From Chitinophagaceae bacterium (GTDB lineage Bacteria > Bacteroidota > Bacteroidia > Chitinophagales > Chitinophagaceae), in the NCBI GenBank assembly GCA_016720565.1, contig JADKKJ010000012.1, forward strand, positions 604,040 through 668,039: 64,000 bases of DNA, read 5' to 3'. The notes below the pieces were generated by a model. That model was not told the origin of the DNA and made no database searches. It was given only the letters and a program-made list of their open reading frames with translations. Shown one piece after another: positions 9,129-21,009 of the stretch. Positions within the stretch are counted from its first letter, which is position 1; each line of letters opens with the position of its first letter. Made by a program: the position numbers and the translations under genes.

Positions 9129-10334
9129 ATGGAGCCAGCCCGCAAGATCATTAATGACCCGGTGTACGGATTCATAACGATCGATGAGCCGCTTATATTT
9201 CAATTGGTCTCTCATCCCTACTATCAGCGACTGAGAAATATCAGCCAGATGGCCTTTGCCAATTTCGTTTATCCAGGCGCGGTACATTCCCGATTGCACC
9301 ATTCACTGGGCGCTTATCATTTAATGGGCAGAGCACTTACTGAACTAAAAAGAAAAGGCACTGCTATAGATCCTGAAGAAGAACTGGGCGCCAAAGTAGC
9401 CATACTCTTACACGATATTGGTCATGGACCATTTTCACATGCCCTGGAAAAAGAACTGATCGGCGATGTGAACCACGAGGCCATATCCCTGATGCTGATG
9501 CAAAGATTAAATGAGGAAATGAATGGACAGCTGGATACCGCCATCCGCATATTCACCAATAAACATCCCAAACCCTTTCTGCACCAGCTGGTATCGGGCC
9601 AACTGGATGTTGACCGCATGGATTACCTGAACCGGGATAGTTATTTTACCGGGGTGGCGGAAGGCGTGATCGGTTATGACCGGATCATAAACATGCTGGT
9701 CGTAAAAAATGGCGACCTGCTGGTAGAAGAAAAAGCGATCTATTCCATTGAGAAATTCCTGGTATCAAGGAGACTGATGTACTGGCAGGTTTACCTGCAC
9801 AAAACTGTTTTAGGTGCAGAAATGATGCTGGTAAATATCATAAGAAGAGTCAGGGAATTAAAAAATGCCGGTATAAAAGCGGAGGCCGCCACCATCGAAG
9901 TAGATCATTTCCTCAGCAAAAATTCAGGAGTGGAACAGCATCTTGAACAATTCTGCCACATGGACGATCATGATATCCTGGCTTCCATAAAAAGATGGAT
10001 CCATCATGAGGACCGTATACTGGCACTCTTATCAAGAGCACTGATAGAACGGGACCTTTATAAAGTGAAGCTGGCCTCTGAACCATTTTCAGCCAGCCTG
10101 ATCGAAGAGAAAAAAGAAAATGCCCGGAAGAAATACGGGCTGCAGGATAAAGAACTGCCTTATTTTGTTTTCACCGGTATGGCAAGTAACACCACCTACG
10201 ATCCGGGAGATGAAAGGATACGCATACTTTTCAAAGATGGAAGCATCCGGGATATATCAGATGTAGACAACGCATTGATACAACATAACCTCAGTGGCGC
10301 TGTGCAAAAACACTATATTTGTTTTACCAGGTAA
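9129..10334 (+). CDS. HD-superfamily phosphohydrolase
   Basis: This 401-residue cytoplasmic protein belongs to the HD metal-dependent phosphohydrolases related to dNTP triphosphohydrolases. The metal-site residues are visible as RLHHSLGAYH, ILLHDIGHGPFSHALE (the HD pair) and SGQLDVDRMDYLNRDS. The C-terminal third is helical and carries a basic stretch. Homologues hydrolyse nucleotides, but the substrate is not known for this branch. It heads a run with lpxD (56-bp gap), and an HD gene next to lpxD-lpxC is a common arrangement in Bacteroidota. A good -7 box lies about 46 bp upstream. Confidence 0.88.
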   Translation: MEPARKIINDPVYGFITIDEPLIFQLVSHPYYQRLRNISQMAFANFVYPGAVHSRLHHSLGAYHLMGRALTELKRKGTAIDPEEELGAKVAILLHDIGHGPFSHALEKELIGDVNHEAISLMLMQRLNEEMNGQLDTAIRIFTNKHPKPFLHQLVSGQLDVDRMDYLNRDSYFTGVAEGVIGYDRIINMLVVKNGDLLVEEKAIYSIEKFLVSRRLMYWQVYLHKTVLGAEMMLVNIIRRVRELKNAGIKAEAATIEVDHFLSKNSGVEQHLEQFCHMDDHDILASIKRWIHHEDRILALLSRALIERDLYKVKLASEPFSASLIEEKKENARKKYGLQDKELPYFVFTGMASNTTYDPGDERIRILFKDGSIRDISDVDNALIQHNLSGAVQKHYICFTR

Positions 10335-10389
10335 TTGATTTAAATCAGCGCGATCATCGCTGAAAATAATAGCAGCAAAAGATAACTAC

Positions 10390-11448
10390 ATGCAATTTTC
10401 GGCCACCCAGATAGCCCTGCTCATTAATGGAAAAATTGAAGGCGATCCGAATGCCACCGTATCTTCTTTTGGTAAGATCGAAGAAGCAAAGGCAGGACAG
10501 CTTGCTTTCCTGGCCAATCCTAAATATGAAGAGTTCCTTTACCATACCTCTGCTTCGGTGGTCATCATCAATAATGACCTGGAGCTGAAACACCCGATAG
10601 CATCTACCCTGATACGCGTGCCCGATGCCTATACTGCATTTGCCGCGCTGCTGACCAAATACCAGGAAATGCAGCAACAGCAATTAAGCGGAAGGCAGGA
10701 TCCGTCCTATGTAGCTTCTACTGCTAAAATAGGAGAACAGGTTTATATTGGTGCCTTTGTATATATAGGAGAGAATGTGACCATTGGCGATCACACTAAA
10801 TTATATCCCGGAGTATTTATTGGCGATAACGCGAAAATTGGCAGTGGAACGGTTTTGCATCCGGGGGTGAAGATCTATCATCATTGCGAAGTAGGAAACC
10901 AGGTGATCATTCATGGAGGCACAGTGATCGGTGCGGATGGATTTGGTTTTGCTCCTCAGCAGGATGGAAGCTACCAGAAAGTGCCGCAGATAGGAAATGT
11001 GGTGATCGAGGACCGTGTTGAGATCGGTGCCAACACCTGTATTGACCGGGCCACCATGGGTTCTACCCTTATAAAAGCAGGGGCAAAGCTGGATAACATG
11101 ATACAGATCGCACATAATGTGGAAGTGGGAAATTTTACTGTCATTGCAGCACAAACAGGGATCAGTGGTTCCACTAAACTTGGAAAAAATGTAATGATCG
11201 GCGGACAGGCCGGTATTGCAGGACACCTGCAGGTAGGTGATGGAGCTAAGATCAATGCACAGTCTGGTTTAGGAAAAAATTTAAAACCCGGACAATCGGT
11301 GACGGGTTCACCGGCCTATGATTATGGCCAGGCCATCAGGGCTCAGTCAACCGCCAGGAATTTGCCAGAAATAGAAAAAAGACTGAGAGAACTGGAAGCG
11401 CTGGTGAAAAAACTCAGTGCCTATACCAGCTCCGGCGATCAGGGCTAG
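10390..11448 (+). CDS. lpxD: UDP-3-O-acylglucosamine N-acyltransferase LpxD
   Basis: LpxD adds the N-linked hydroxyacyl chain to UDP-3-O-acylglucosamine, the third step of lipid A synthesis. The 352-residue protein has the N-terminal uridine-binding domain (about 1-100) and then a long left-handed beta-helix of hexapeptide repeats. The catalytic-His region [10 protein letters not shown] and the motif [16 protein letters not shown] are intact. The helical C-terminal tail is typical. It precedes lpxC-fabZ, as in other Bacteroidota. Confidence 0.95.
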   Translation: MQFSATQIALLINGKIEGDPNATVSSFGKIEEAKAGQLAFLANPKYEEFLYHTSASVVIINNDLELKHPIASTLIRVPDAYTAFAALLTKYQEMQQQQLSGRQDPSYVASTAKIGEQVYIGAFVYIGENVTIGDHTKLYPGVFIGDNAKIGSGTVLHPGVKIYHHCEVGNQVIIHGGTVIGADGFGFAPQQDGSYQKVPQIGNVVIEDRVEIGANTCIDRATMGSTLIKAGAKLDNMIQIAHNVEVGNFTVIAAQTGISGSTKLGKNVMIGGQAGIAGHLQVGDGAKINAQSGLGKNLKPGQSVTGSPAYDYGQAIRAQSTARNLPEIEKRLRELEALVKKLSAYTSSGDQG

Positions 11449-11465
11449 TAGTGCCTTAATTCAAT

Positions 11466-11473
11466 TATATTTG
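11466..11473 (+). promoter_or_regulatory. Bacteroidota -7 box upstream of lpxC-fabZ
   Basis: TATATTTG matches TAnnTTTG exactly. Transcription would start near 11480, on top of the first in-frame ATG (11479), which argues that the ATG at 11521 is the real start with a leader of about 40 nt. Confidence 0.45.
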
Positions 11474-11520
11474 CGGCTATGATAGCTTCAAACGATAACC
11501 AAACCTATCATGGGGGAATA

Positions 11521-12924
11521 ATGTCACCAAAATTCAATCCCGATAAGCAGCATACGCTTAGGTCGCCGGTAAGTATTTCGGGCACCGGACTGCATACTGG
11601 CATCATGGCCGATCTTACGATGAAGCCGGCCGCACCCGGGTTCGGGTACCAGTTCCAGCGAATAGATCTTCCTGCCAGGCCAATAATCAAAGCTGATTGT
11701 GACCTGGTAACGGATGTTAGCCGTGGAACCACGCTGGAATCTAATGGCGCCAAGGTAAGTACCGTTGAACATGTGCTGGCCGCGCTGGTGGGAATGGGTA
11801 TTGATAATTGCCTCATTGAGATCAATGGTCCGGAAATGCCTATCATGGATGGCAGTTCCCAACCATTTGTGGAACTGATAGAAGAAGCAGGCATTGAAGA
11901 ACAGGATGCCGCCAAGATCTGGTACTCCATTGATGAGAATATTTATTACTACGATGATGAGAAAAGAGTGGAAATGGTAGCCATGCCTTCTATGGAATAC
12001 CAGGTGACCACGCTGATAGATTTCAATTCCCCGGTATTAGGTACGCAGCACGCCGGGCTGAAACATATCCAGGATTTTAAAACAGAGATCTCCCCCTGTC
12101 GCACATTTTGTTTTCTTCACGAGCTGGAAGCCCTGCTGGATCATAACCTCATAAAAGGAGGTGATGTGAACAATGCCATTGTGATCGTAGACAAACCTGT
12201 AGGGGAGGAAGAGATGGGCCGTTTGAAGAAAATATTCAAGAAAGATAAGATCGAGGTGAAAAGCGAAGGCTACCTGAATAACCTGGAGCTTCGTTTTCCC
12301 AATGAACCAGCCCGACATAAATTGCTGGATGTGATCGGTGACCTGGCCCTGATAGGTTATCCTATCAAAAGCCGCATCATCGCCAATCGCCCGGGACACA
12401 GCACCAATGTGGCCTTTGCGCGTATGATCAAGAAATATATCAAGAAGAATAAGCATACAAGAGGAGTGCCCGTTTATAATCCGAACCTGCCCCCTATCTA
12501 TGACCAGCAATTCATAGAGAAAACACTACCCCATCGTTATCCTTTCGCGCTGGTAGATAAGATCATTGAACTGAGCGATACCCATATCGTTGGGGTAAAG
12601 AACGTTACTTTCAATGAATGGTTTTTCCAGGGCCATTTTCCGGGAAACCCTGTAATGCCGGGGGTGTTGCAGATCGAGGCACTGGCCCAATGCGGAGGCA
12701 TCCTGGCCATTAATCTCAGCGGCATGGGTCAATACGACACTTATTTCCTGAAGATCGATAATTGCAAGTTCAAGAACATGGTAAAGCCAGGTGATACCCT
12801 GGTGCTTAAAATGGAGCTTTCCGCCCCTATCCGCCGTGGTATCTGCGAAATGAAGGGTACCGCCTACGTAGGAAATAAGGTATGCGCCGAAGCCGACCTG
12901 GTGGCCCAGATCGTAAAAAAATAA
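11521..12924 (+). CDS. lpxC: bifunctional LpxC deacetylase / FabZ dehydratase
   Basis: This fused enzyme has an N-terminal LpxC, the zinc deacetylase that commits UDP-acyl-GlcNAc to lipid A. Its motifs are GTGLHTG, TVEHVLAALVG and AFARMIKK, with the zinc-site segment LDVIGDLALIGYP. From about residue 330 it continues as FabZ, the 3-hydroxyacyl-ACP dehydratase, with LPHRYPFALVDK and the active-site stretch GHFPGNPVMPGV. The fusion is characteristic of Bacteroidota. The frame is open from an ATG at 11479. I choose 11521 because a -7 box at 11466-11473 would place the transcript start at 11479. It ends at a strong hairpin terminator. lpxA, the usual next gene in many relatives, is not here. Confidence 0.94.
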   Translation: MSPKFNPDKQHTLRSPVSISGTGLHTGIMADLTMKPAAPGFGYQFQRIDLPARPIIKADCDLVTDVSRGTTLESNGAKVSTVEHVLAALVGMGIDNCLIEINGPEMPIMDGSSQPFVELIEEAGIEEQDAAKIWYSIDENIYYYDDEKRVEMVAMPSMEYQVTTLIDFNSPVLGTQHAGLKHIQDFKTEISPCRTFCFLHELEALLDHNLIKGGDVNNAIVIVDKPVGEEEMGRLKKIFKKDKIEVKSEGYLNNLELRFPNEPARHKLLDVIGDLALIGYPIKSRIIANRPGHSTNVAFARMIKKYIKKNKHTRGVPVYNPNLPPIYDQQFIEKTLPHRYPFALVDKIIELSDTHIVGVKNVTFNEWFFQGHFPGNPVMPGVLQIEALAQCGGILAINLSGMGQYDTYFLKIDNCKFKNMVKPGDTLVLKMELSAPIRRGICEMKGTAYVGNKVCAEADLVAQIVKK

Positions 12925-12956
12925 ACCCGTTTTTAACAGAAAAATACCGCCAAAAT

Positions 12957-12978
12957 AAGCCCCTAAAAAAGGGCTTTT

Positions 12979-12981
<3 letters not shown>
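12957..12981 (+). terminator. rho-independent terminator of lpxC-fabZ
   Basis: AAGCCC and GGGCTT form a 6-bp stem around an 8-nt A-rich loop, followed by a run of T. It lies 33 bp after the lpxC-fabZ stop, and its T-tract overlaps the likely -33 box of gyrB. Confidence 0.75.
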
Positions 12982-15039
<2,058 letters not shown>

Positions 15040-15168
15040 TATATAAAATGCTGATTGTTAATTTATTACTCCTGTAATTTCGGGACTTTTTTTTAGCCTT
15101 CACAAAATTCTAACATAAAAAACGGCTGGATAGCGTAATTTCAGGTATTACTAACTAAACTAAAGACA

Positions 15169-15372
15169 ATGTCAGACGTACAGATCACCGCTTACAATGT
15201 AAAGACCAAGGAAAAAGGAGTTGTGATGCAGGATGCAGTCATCACTAAAACAGCGAAAGGTGCTTATATGGCCCAGGGCAACGATGGTAAGGGAAATAAG
15301 CTCACCACGCTTATGAATGAAGCCAAGGCTTTGGCCGCTATCCAGGCGGGTATTGCTAAACAAGGCTGGTAA
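15169..15372 (+). CDS. small conserved protein of unknown function (67 aa)
   Basis: This 67-residue soluble protein begins MSDVQITAYNVKTKEKG and ends in IQAGIAKQGW. It has no signal peptide or membrane segment and no motif I recognise. The composition suggests a compact alpha/beta domain. It is followed 25 bp later by a very strong hairpin terminator, which supports it as a real monocistronic gene. Its 5' region (129 bp after gyrB) shows no perfect -7 box. Confidence 0.7.
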   Translation: MSDVQITAYNVKTKEKGVVMQDAVITKTAKGAYMAQGNDGKGNKLTTLMNEAKALAAIQAGIAKQGW

Positions 15373-15396
15373 ACCGAAACACCAATTAAGTAATAG

Positions 15397-15431
15397 AACC
15401 CATCCGGACAGCTCGTCCGGATGGGTTTTTT
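15397..15431 (+). terminator. strong rho-independent terminator, possibly bidirectional
   Basis: A 13-bp perfect stem (AACCCATCCGGAC with its complement) with a 5-nt loop is followed by a T-run. It sits 25 bp after the 67-aa gene and directly before the end of the convergent protease gene, so it may serve both. Confidence 0.88.
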
Positions 15432-15436
15432 ATGGC

Positions 15437-18400
15437 CTATTGCCTGAGTAGCCTGAAGTATTGTTTTTGGGTACCCTGGCCAACTTCAATGGTATAAAGT
15501 CCGGCAGGAATTCCCTGCAGTTCGATCGGTATCTTCTGAAGGAAGCCGGTTCCGGCCTTACTGAACTGCTTAATTGTTTTGCCAGTCTGGTCAAACATCC
15601 TGACCTGGAGCAAGGTCCCTTCGGCAACCTGCAGCGTTAAATAGGAAATGTTACCGGCAGGGTTTGGATATAACTGCCAGGTCAGATCGGTATCAAATAC
15701 CACCGGTTTAATGGATGAATAACGGAACTGTCCGTCAATATCCACCATTTTGAGCCGGTAATAATAGACGCCGGATTTACCAGGTTCCAGATCCGTAAAA
15801 CTATATTCCTTTTCCAATCCCAGGCCGCCGCTGCTATTCACTCTTGCCAGGGTACTGAACCTGTTCTGCTGGTAATTGCTATTGCCTTTGGACACTTCTA
15901 TTTCAAAATGGCTGAGGTTATATTCATCCGTTGTTCGCCAGCTAACCAAAACATCTGAACGGTTTGGCCGCTTTTGCGCGGAAAAACTCAAAAGTGTGAG
16001 TGGCAAAGGTTGTGTGCCGCTTAGTCCACCATTGCTTAACCAGAATTCAGAAAAATCCTTCACTTTGAATTCGGCGTAATAGCCCACATCATAAGGCACC
16101 AGTTTGGTCTTTGAATTCACAATGAAACTGTAGGCTCCGCCGCTGTTATCAGCCAGCGTACCATTTTCATTGGTAAATACAGGGTCAGTGTATTTGGTTA
16201 CCCCCAACTGGTAAACGGTAGCAGGTTTAGCGCAGGCACAACCAGTGGCAGCGATCAGTGCTTCTGCTTCCGCATCGGTGAAATAAAAACGTACGGTGGC
16301 AGAATCAGAAAGCGATCGGGTACCAGGCTTGATCGTGATATTTCTTTTTAAATAAAACTGATTACTGCTTGACCTTGGTGGCCCCGTAAAAATATAGGAC
16401 TGCACATCGGTGGAACCCATCGTTGCATTATTTGGATTTATAGCTGCAATGATCTTACCGCCATCCACAAATTTTACCCAGTTATTCCCTGTCACATTCG
16501 CAAGGTTCACTACCGGGCTATCTCCGGTTGTAACATATATTGGCGTTGCATTGCTGTAAATATGGAAATCATCAAAGGCCACACCATCGCGGTTCACACT
16601 GGCATCTGATTTTATAACAAAACGGAAACGAAGGCTGGTAAGCTGCGCCTGCGATATGGGTATCACAGAAAGCGGAATAGTGGCTACATGCCAGCGCTGG
16701 TAATTCTGCACGCTCCAAACATTATTTCCCGTATAAGCGCGGTTATACCAGTTTGTTCCCTGCCCTGTGGCGCCAAGCCTTGCCCAACTGTTTCCATCAG
16801 CAGAATATTCAAGGTATGCTCCATCACAGAAACCACCCCCACAATCCTCCAGATCAAGGGCTATACTGAAACTTAGCGCGGGACTGGTAACTGTTGAAAT
16901 ATCAAAGCAGGGAGAATAGAGATAAGAAATTTTACCATCATCATAGGTTCCCTGCAGGCGGGTTTTCCAGGCTTTGGTTCCACTGGCAGCGCGATCTATT
17001 TTATAAGATGCGGGACTACCATATTCCCAGTTGCTTTTTGGATCCACCGTGTACCAGCTTCCGTCTCCCGATTCAAAATCCTGCAAGTAAGGAGCAGCAT
17101 CTGTTACCGTAAACAACGGTTGATTCTTTATTGTAATTCGGGCCGTATCATTAAAGGCATAACTATCCGTTCCATATTTTACTACAGCCTCCAGTAGATA
17201 GTTACCCGGTGCTGACAAATTAGCGGGCTGCACAAAACTATATTGCAGGGAATTATTGGCTGATAGTCCGGCACCTGTATTTTCCTGTACCCAGGTACCT
17301 CCATTGATACGATATTTAACGGGTATAGGTCCCGCCAAAGCCTGGTTACTGGTATTTCGGATAGTGATCTTGACGGGTACCGTTGAATTTAATCCGCAGG
17401 CATAAGCATAAGGAGTATCTATTCTTACCATTTTGATATCATCCTGCACCCGGTAAATTTGGATATCATCAAAGGTATAACCAGAGCCACCCAGGTTCGA
17501 AGCCTGGTATGCGGTAGATCCTGCCCAACGAAGTTGCGTGCTGGTGGAAAAATTCTGGCCATAGGCTGCAAGGGAATCAGCGATCTCAATACTTTCTGAG
17601 AATTTATAGGTGCCTAAAGCCGGAAGGTTTGCGGAGAGGTCATAGACTTTGATCCAGGGATCTGTGTCAGATCCCCGAACAAATACTTTACTGTTCGGAT
17701 AAAGCTGATCGGTATGCGGCCGGAAATAAAAATCAAGCCGGATATCATCAGTGGCTGCTGAATAAGAAGCCAGGTTAAATGTTCCCGTAATGGAATCAGT
17801 AGTTAGCGGCACAAAAGAAGTATGCACATCCATGGTCAGGGCCCTGTTACCTGAATGCGCTTCCCCTGTATTAAAGAAACTCCGGATCCTTCCATAAATA
17901 CTGTTGGAAGAAAAATCATAGCGGTCCAACCCGGTGAGTCCTGTTTTTTTCACCTTAAAGGTTTGTTCCGGGGCAGCATCAAAATTATCCAGCAGTGCCG
18001 AAGGATAATCTATACCGGTGATGGATGGATTACTCAGTTGACGCAAGATTACCTGTATCGTATCGTTCACTGCATTGGGATCTAATGCCTGCTTCGCGAA
18101 AAATTTAAATACATAGGTGCCAACCGCAGAAAGATCAACGGGCGAAGAAAAATTATGTATATAGGTGCTATTCGCAGCAACATTCGGGGTGATGGTTTCA
18201 ATGACGGGAGATCCTCCATTAAGTATATATCCCACATCGACAACACCTGCGGTAACCGCATTATCCAGGTTTTTTAATCGGACCGAGATCGACTGACTTG
18301 CCGTAAAAGCGGTAGAAGTATTTATTCTTCCTTCTGTTACCGGAGCCACCAGTGTATCCATTGCCAGGTCATTATCATAAATGGCATTGGTGCAGGAACC

Positions 18401-20881
18401 GGTATTGGGTTGCCGCGATACAGCAAACGCTCTTCTGCCGGGGGAACTGCCGATCAATGGCCGAACCGTTACCCAGTAAACAGAATCTGCAGAAAGTCCG
18501 CCAATGGTATAATTAAACGTGGTATTGCTTACCGTTGCTACAGAACTCATTTCTGTGCCGCGTATCATCATCACTTCATAACCACTGGCACCCGGAACAG
18601 CGTTCCAGTCAATAGAAATATAACCGGGACATTGATCTGCCGACAGGGATACAAGTATCGTATCGTGGATCACAAATGCTCCGCTGGTATAACTTAAGGA
18701 GGTGCCGTTTTTACTGATGCGCATTTTCGCCTGGTCGGTACTAATACCCGATGGTACCACCCAGTACTGGTCAGGGCCGGTAAGGTAATATTGCCTTTTA
18801 TTTGCTGGAATGGTTGCGTTGATCACATTAAAATTGGATCCATCCGCAGCGAACTCCAGCTTAAATGTATTGGCTGGTTCATCATAGCAATCCCATTGCA
18901 CGATCACGGTATCTCCGTGTACAAATGCTTCTGATCGCAGCGGACTCATCAGCCTGATCTCATTCGGTACCAGGTCATATACCAGTGCATATTTCTGCGA
19001 TCCTCCCTGGGTGATATTATTCGCTTTGATCTTTACATTATAGGTGGCGCCAGCTGTTGGATTAGCGATCACTACCTGCTCAAGGTTATTAATATGATCC
19101 GCTCCCGTAGTAGCAGTATTTGCAAATCCCGCGATGGTCGTATCCAGGATAAAAGGAAGTGCAGCGGGACCGGAAGGAGGTTCTACACGCAGGTCAAGAT
19201 CATTTACCAGGGTCTGGTAAGAAACAGCGGCTGCAGCAGGATCATTCCAGCATATCATTACTTTAAGTGCAGCTGTTCCGGCAGGAATGGTGATGGGTAT
19301 GGTTTGATCAGGGTCTCCTGCATTAATGGTATTCACTGCATAATGATCATTCTCCAGCATTTCTTCGGCTCTCCAGAAATTCGCCTGGCCATATCCATAA
19401 ATATAGTCAGGACCCGGATTACCATAATCATCCCCACTGTTCACCACCAGGGCTTTTACAAGCACATTGTCCGGATCTGCATTCGCATGCAGGTCCCGGT
19501 ATTTCTCATACAGCAAGGCCATGCCACCTGTTATTGCCGGACAGGCCATACTGGTACCTGTATTATCAGCATAGTAATTCCATACCCAGGGAAATGTGGT
19601 GGAGGTTACGGATGTCCCGATGGCGCAGATCTCAGGTTTTATTCTTCCGTCAAGTGCAGGTCCGCGGCTGGATGCAATAAAAATATCACCAGTGGCCGTG
19701 GTATTTCCTACAGTAAGCACATTCTTGGCCACCTGGTAATCTCCAAAAACCGTTCTGTATCCCGGACCAATAGGTGGGCAGGAAACCTGCCCGCTGTTTC
19801 CGGAGGCGAACACATGTTCCAAATGAGGATAATTAATACTCATCTGATCCATGGTCCTTGACGTCAAACTATATCGGCCAAACATGTAACAGTCATTTGC
19901 AATATTACCATAGGAATTATTCGTGAGCACCATATTGTAATCTGTCACATAGGTAGGCGCCCAGGTAAGTATCTCTTCAAGGGTTTGGGCAACAATGGTA
20001 GCTCCGGGCGCGGCGCCTCTTCTCACTTCATTGATCAAACCTGCTCCGCCAATGATCCCTGCCACATGTGTACCATGATAGTCCCAGCCTTGCCAGGTTC
20101 GGGTGATCACCCTGCCTGAAAAATCCGGATGCTGGGAAGGGTCCGAATCGTCGCCCACCCCTACCACCACACCCAGTCCCTTCAAACCTTTTCCGCCCTG
20201 AGATACAGGAAGTGTAAGTGCCGACGCTTTGATCGCATCTCTTCCTGTTTGTGTCCATCCGGTTTTTAAAATGGAAGCTGGCGGCGGTGCCTTTTCAACA
20301 TATTCAATGAAAGGAAGGGATGCCAGTTCTTCTAACCGGCTCAAGGGAATAGAAAGCGATAAAACCCTGTATTCTTTTTTTGATTCGTCGGTAATACTGA
20401 AGTTCTTTTGCACCAGCATACGCTTTACATCTGTAAAAGAATAACTGCCGGGGAAACTGACCTGAACCTCCGCGGTTCCGTATAATTGATCTTTTAACTG
20501 GGATTGTATTTTTTGCGAAGGACTTAACTCAACCAGCGCACGGGCATGAAATCGGTTTAAGAGATCAGCGTCGGGACGGTCACTGATAGTGACCGTATAA
20601 GCGTTGTCAGGAACATATTCCAGTAATTCGATCCCATTTTCTTTCAGGGTGATCTTCTCTGATTCCGTGGGAATTTTATCGAACTGAAGAATGGCGAATC
20701 GTTTTCCCTCCAGCTTAGAGGATCTATTATGCTGTGCATCCAGCTTATCCTGTGAAATATTTGGTACGGGTTCTATGGTTCCTGTTCGCAGTAATAATTT
20801 TTGGGAGACGGGGACCTGGGCCAGGGATATCAATGGCAATAGAAGGACAGCCGCTAACAGGGAAATTGGATTTGGTTTCAT
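15437..20881 (-). CDS. secreted subtilisin-like (S8) serine protease with T9SS type A sorting domain
   Basis: This is a very large exported protease of about 1814 residues. The chosen start gives a clean signal peptide (KPNPISLLAAVLLLPLISLA); a longer frame to 20926 adds an unlikely N-terminus. A propeptide of about 190 residues precedes the S8 domain. The catalytic residues lie near Asp244 (VGVGDDSD), His269 (YHGTHVAGI) and Ser444 (NTGTSMACPAITGG). After it come a beta-rich domain, an FnIII-like domain (ISIDWNAVPGASGYEV) and CARDB/MAM-like segments. The last 80 residues are a T9SS type A sorting domain (LYPNPAGN, GIPAGLYTIEVGQG) that directs outer-membrane secretion. The target is unknown. 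It converges on the 67-aa gene with a hairpin between. Confidence 0.92.
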   Translation of the reverse strand: MKPNPISLLAAVLLLPLISLAQVPVSQKLLLRTGTIEPVPNISQDKLDAQHNRSSKLEGKRFAILQFDKIPTESEKITLKENGIELLEYVPDNAYTVTISDRPDADLLNRFHARALVELSPSQKIQSQLKDQLYGTAEVQVSFPGSYSFTDVKRMLVQKNFSITDESKKEYRVLSLSIPLSRLEELASLPFIEYVEKAPPPASILKTGWTQTGRDAIKASALTLPVSQGGKGLKGLGVVVGVGDDSDPSQHPDFSGRVITRTWQGWDYHGTHVAGIIGGAGLINEVRRGAAPGATIVAQTLEEILTWAPTYVTDYNMVLTNNSYGNIANDCYMFGRYSLTSRTMDQMSINYPHLEHVFASGNSGQVSCPPIGPGYRTVFGDYQVAKNVLTVGNTTATGDIFIASSRGPALDGRIKPEICAIGTSVTSTTFPWVWNYYADNTGTSMACPAITGGMALLYEKYRDLHANADPDNVLVKALVVNSGDDYGNPGPDYIYGYGQANFWRAEEMLENDHYAVNTINAGDPDQTIPITIPAGTAALKVMICWNDPAAAAVSYQTLVNDLDLRVEPPSGPAALPFILDTTIAGFANTATTGADHINNLEQVVIANPTAGATYNVKIKANNITQGGSQKYALVYDLVPNEIRLMSPLRSEAFVHGDTVIVQWDCYDEPANTFKLEFAADGSNFNVINATIPANKRQYYLTGPDQYWVVPSGISTDQAKMRISKNGTSLSYTSGAFVIHDTILVSLSADQCPGYISIDWNAVPGASGYEVMMIRGTEMSSVATVSNTTFNYTIGGLSADSVYWVTVRPLIGSSPGRRAFAVSRQPNTGSCTNAIYDNDLAMDTLVAPVTEGRINTSTAFTASQSISVRLKNLDNAVTAGVVDVGYILNGGSPVIETITPNVAANSTYIHNFSSPVDLSAVGTYVFKFFAKQALDPNAVNDTIQVILRQLSNPSITGIDYPSALLDNFDAAPEQTFKVKKTGLTGLDRYDFSSNSIYGRIRSFFNTGEAHSGNRALTMDVHTSFVPLTTDSITGTFNLASYSAATDDIRLDFYFRPHTDQLYPNSKVFVRGSDTDPWIKVYDLSANLPALGTYKFSESIEIADSLAAYGQNFSTSTQLRWAGSTAYQASNLGGSGYTFDDIQIYRVQDDIKMVRIDTPYAYACGLNSTVPVKITIRNTSNQALAGPIPVKYRINGGTWVQENTGAGLSANNSLQYSFVQPANLSAPGNYLLEAVVKYGTDSYAFNDTARITIKNQPLFTVTDAAPYLQDFESGDGSWYTVDPKSNWEYGSPASYKIDRAASGTKAWKTRLQGTYDDGKISYLYSPCFDISTVTSPALSFSIALDLEDCGGGFCDGAYLEYSADGNSWARLGATGQGTNWYNRAYTGNNVWSVQNYQRWHVATIPLSVIPISQAQLTSLRFRFVIKSDASVNRDGVAFDDFHIYSNATPIYVTTGDSPVVNLANVTGNNWVKFVDGGKIIAAINPNNATMGSTDVQSYIFTGPPRSSSNQFYLKRNITIKPGTRSLSDSATVRFYFTDAEAEALIAATGCACAKPATVYQLGVTKYTDPVFTNENGTLADNSGGAYSFIVNSKTKLVPYDVGYYAEFKVKDFSEFWLSNGGLSGTQPLPLTLLSFSAQKRPNRSDVLVSWRTTDEYNLSHFEIEVSKGNSNYQQNRFSTLARVNSSGGLGLEKEYSFTDLEPGKSGVYYYRLKMVDIDGQFRYSSIKPVVFDTDLTWQLYPNPAGNISYLTLQVAEGTLLQVRMFDQTGKTIKQFSKAGTGFLQKIPIELQGIPAGLYTIEVGQGTQKQYFRLLRQ

Positions 20882-21009
20882 GGTTTGAATAGACAATAAA
20901 AATAACACAAATAACCCAGTTTCCAAAGCCAGGAAACTGTTTTCACCGCTTATGTAATCACCCGATCCTACCCTTTCATTAAAGCGTAAATAGCGTATTT
21001 TTAGCCCTC

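Noticed and set aside
19094..19861. Long open frame opposite the S8 protease gene
   Set aside because: It is antisense to the protease catalytic domain, with no domain and no credible start signal.
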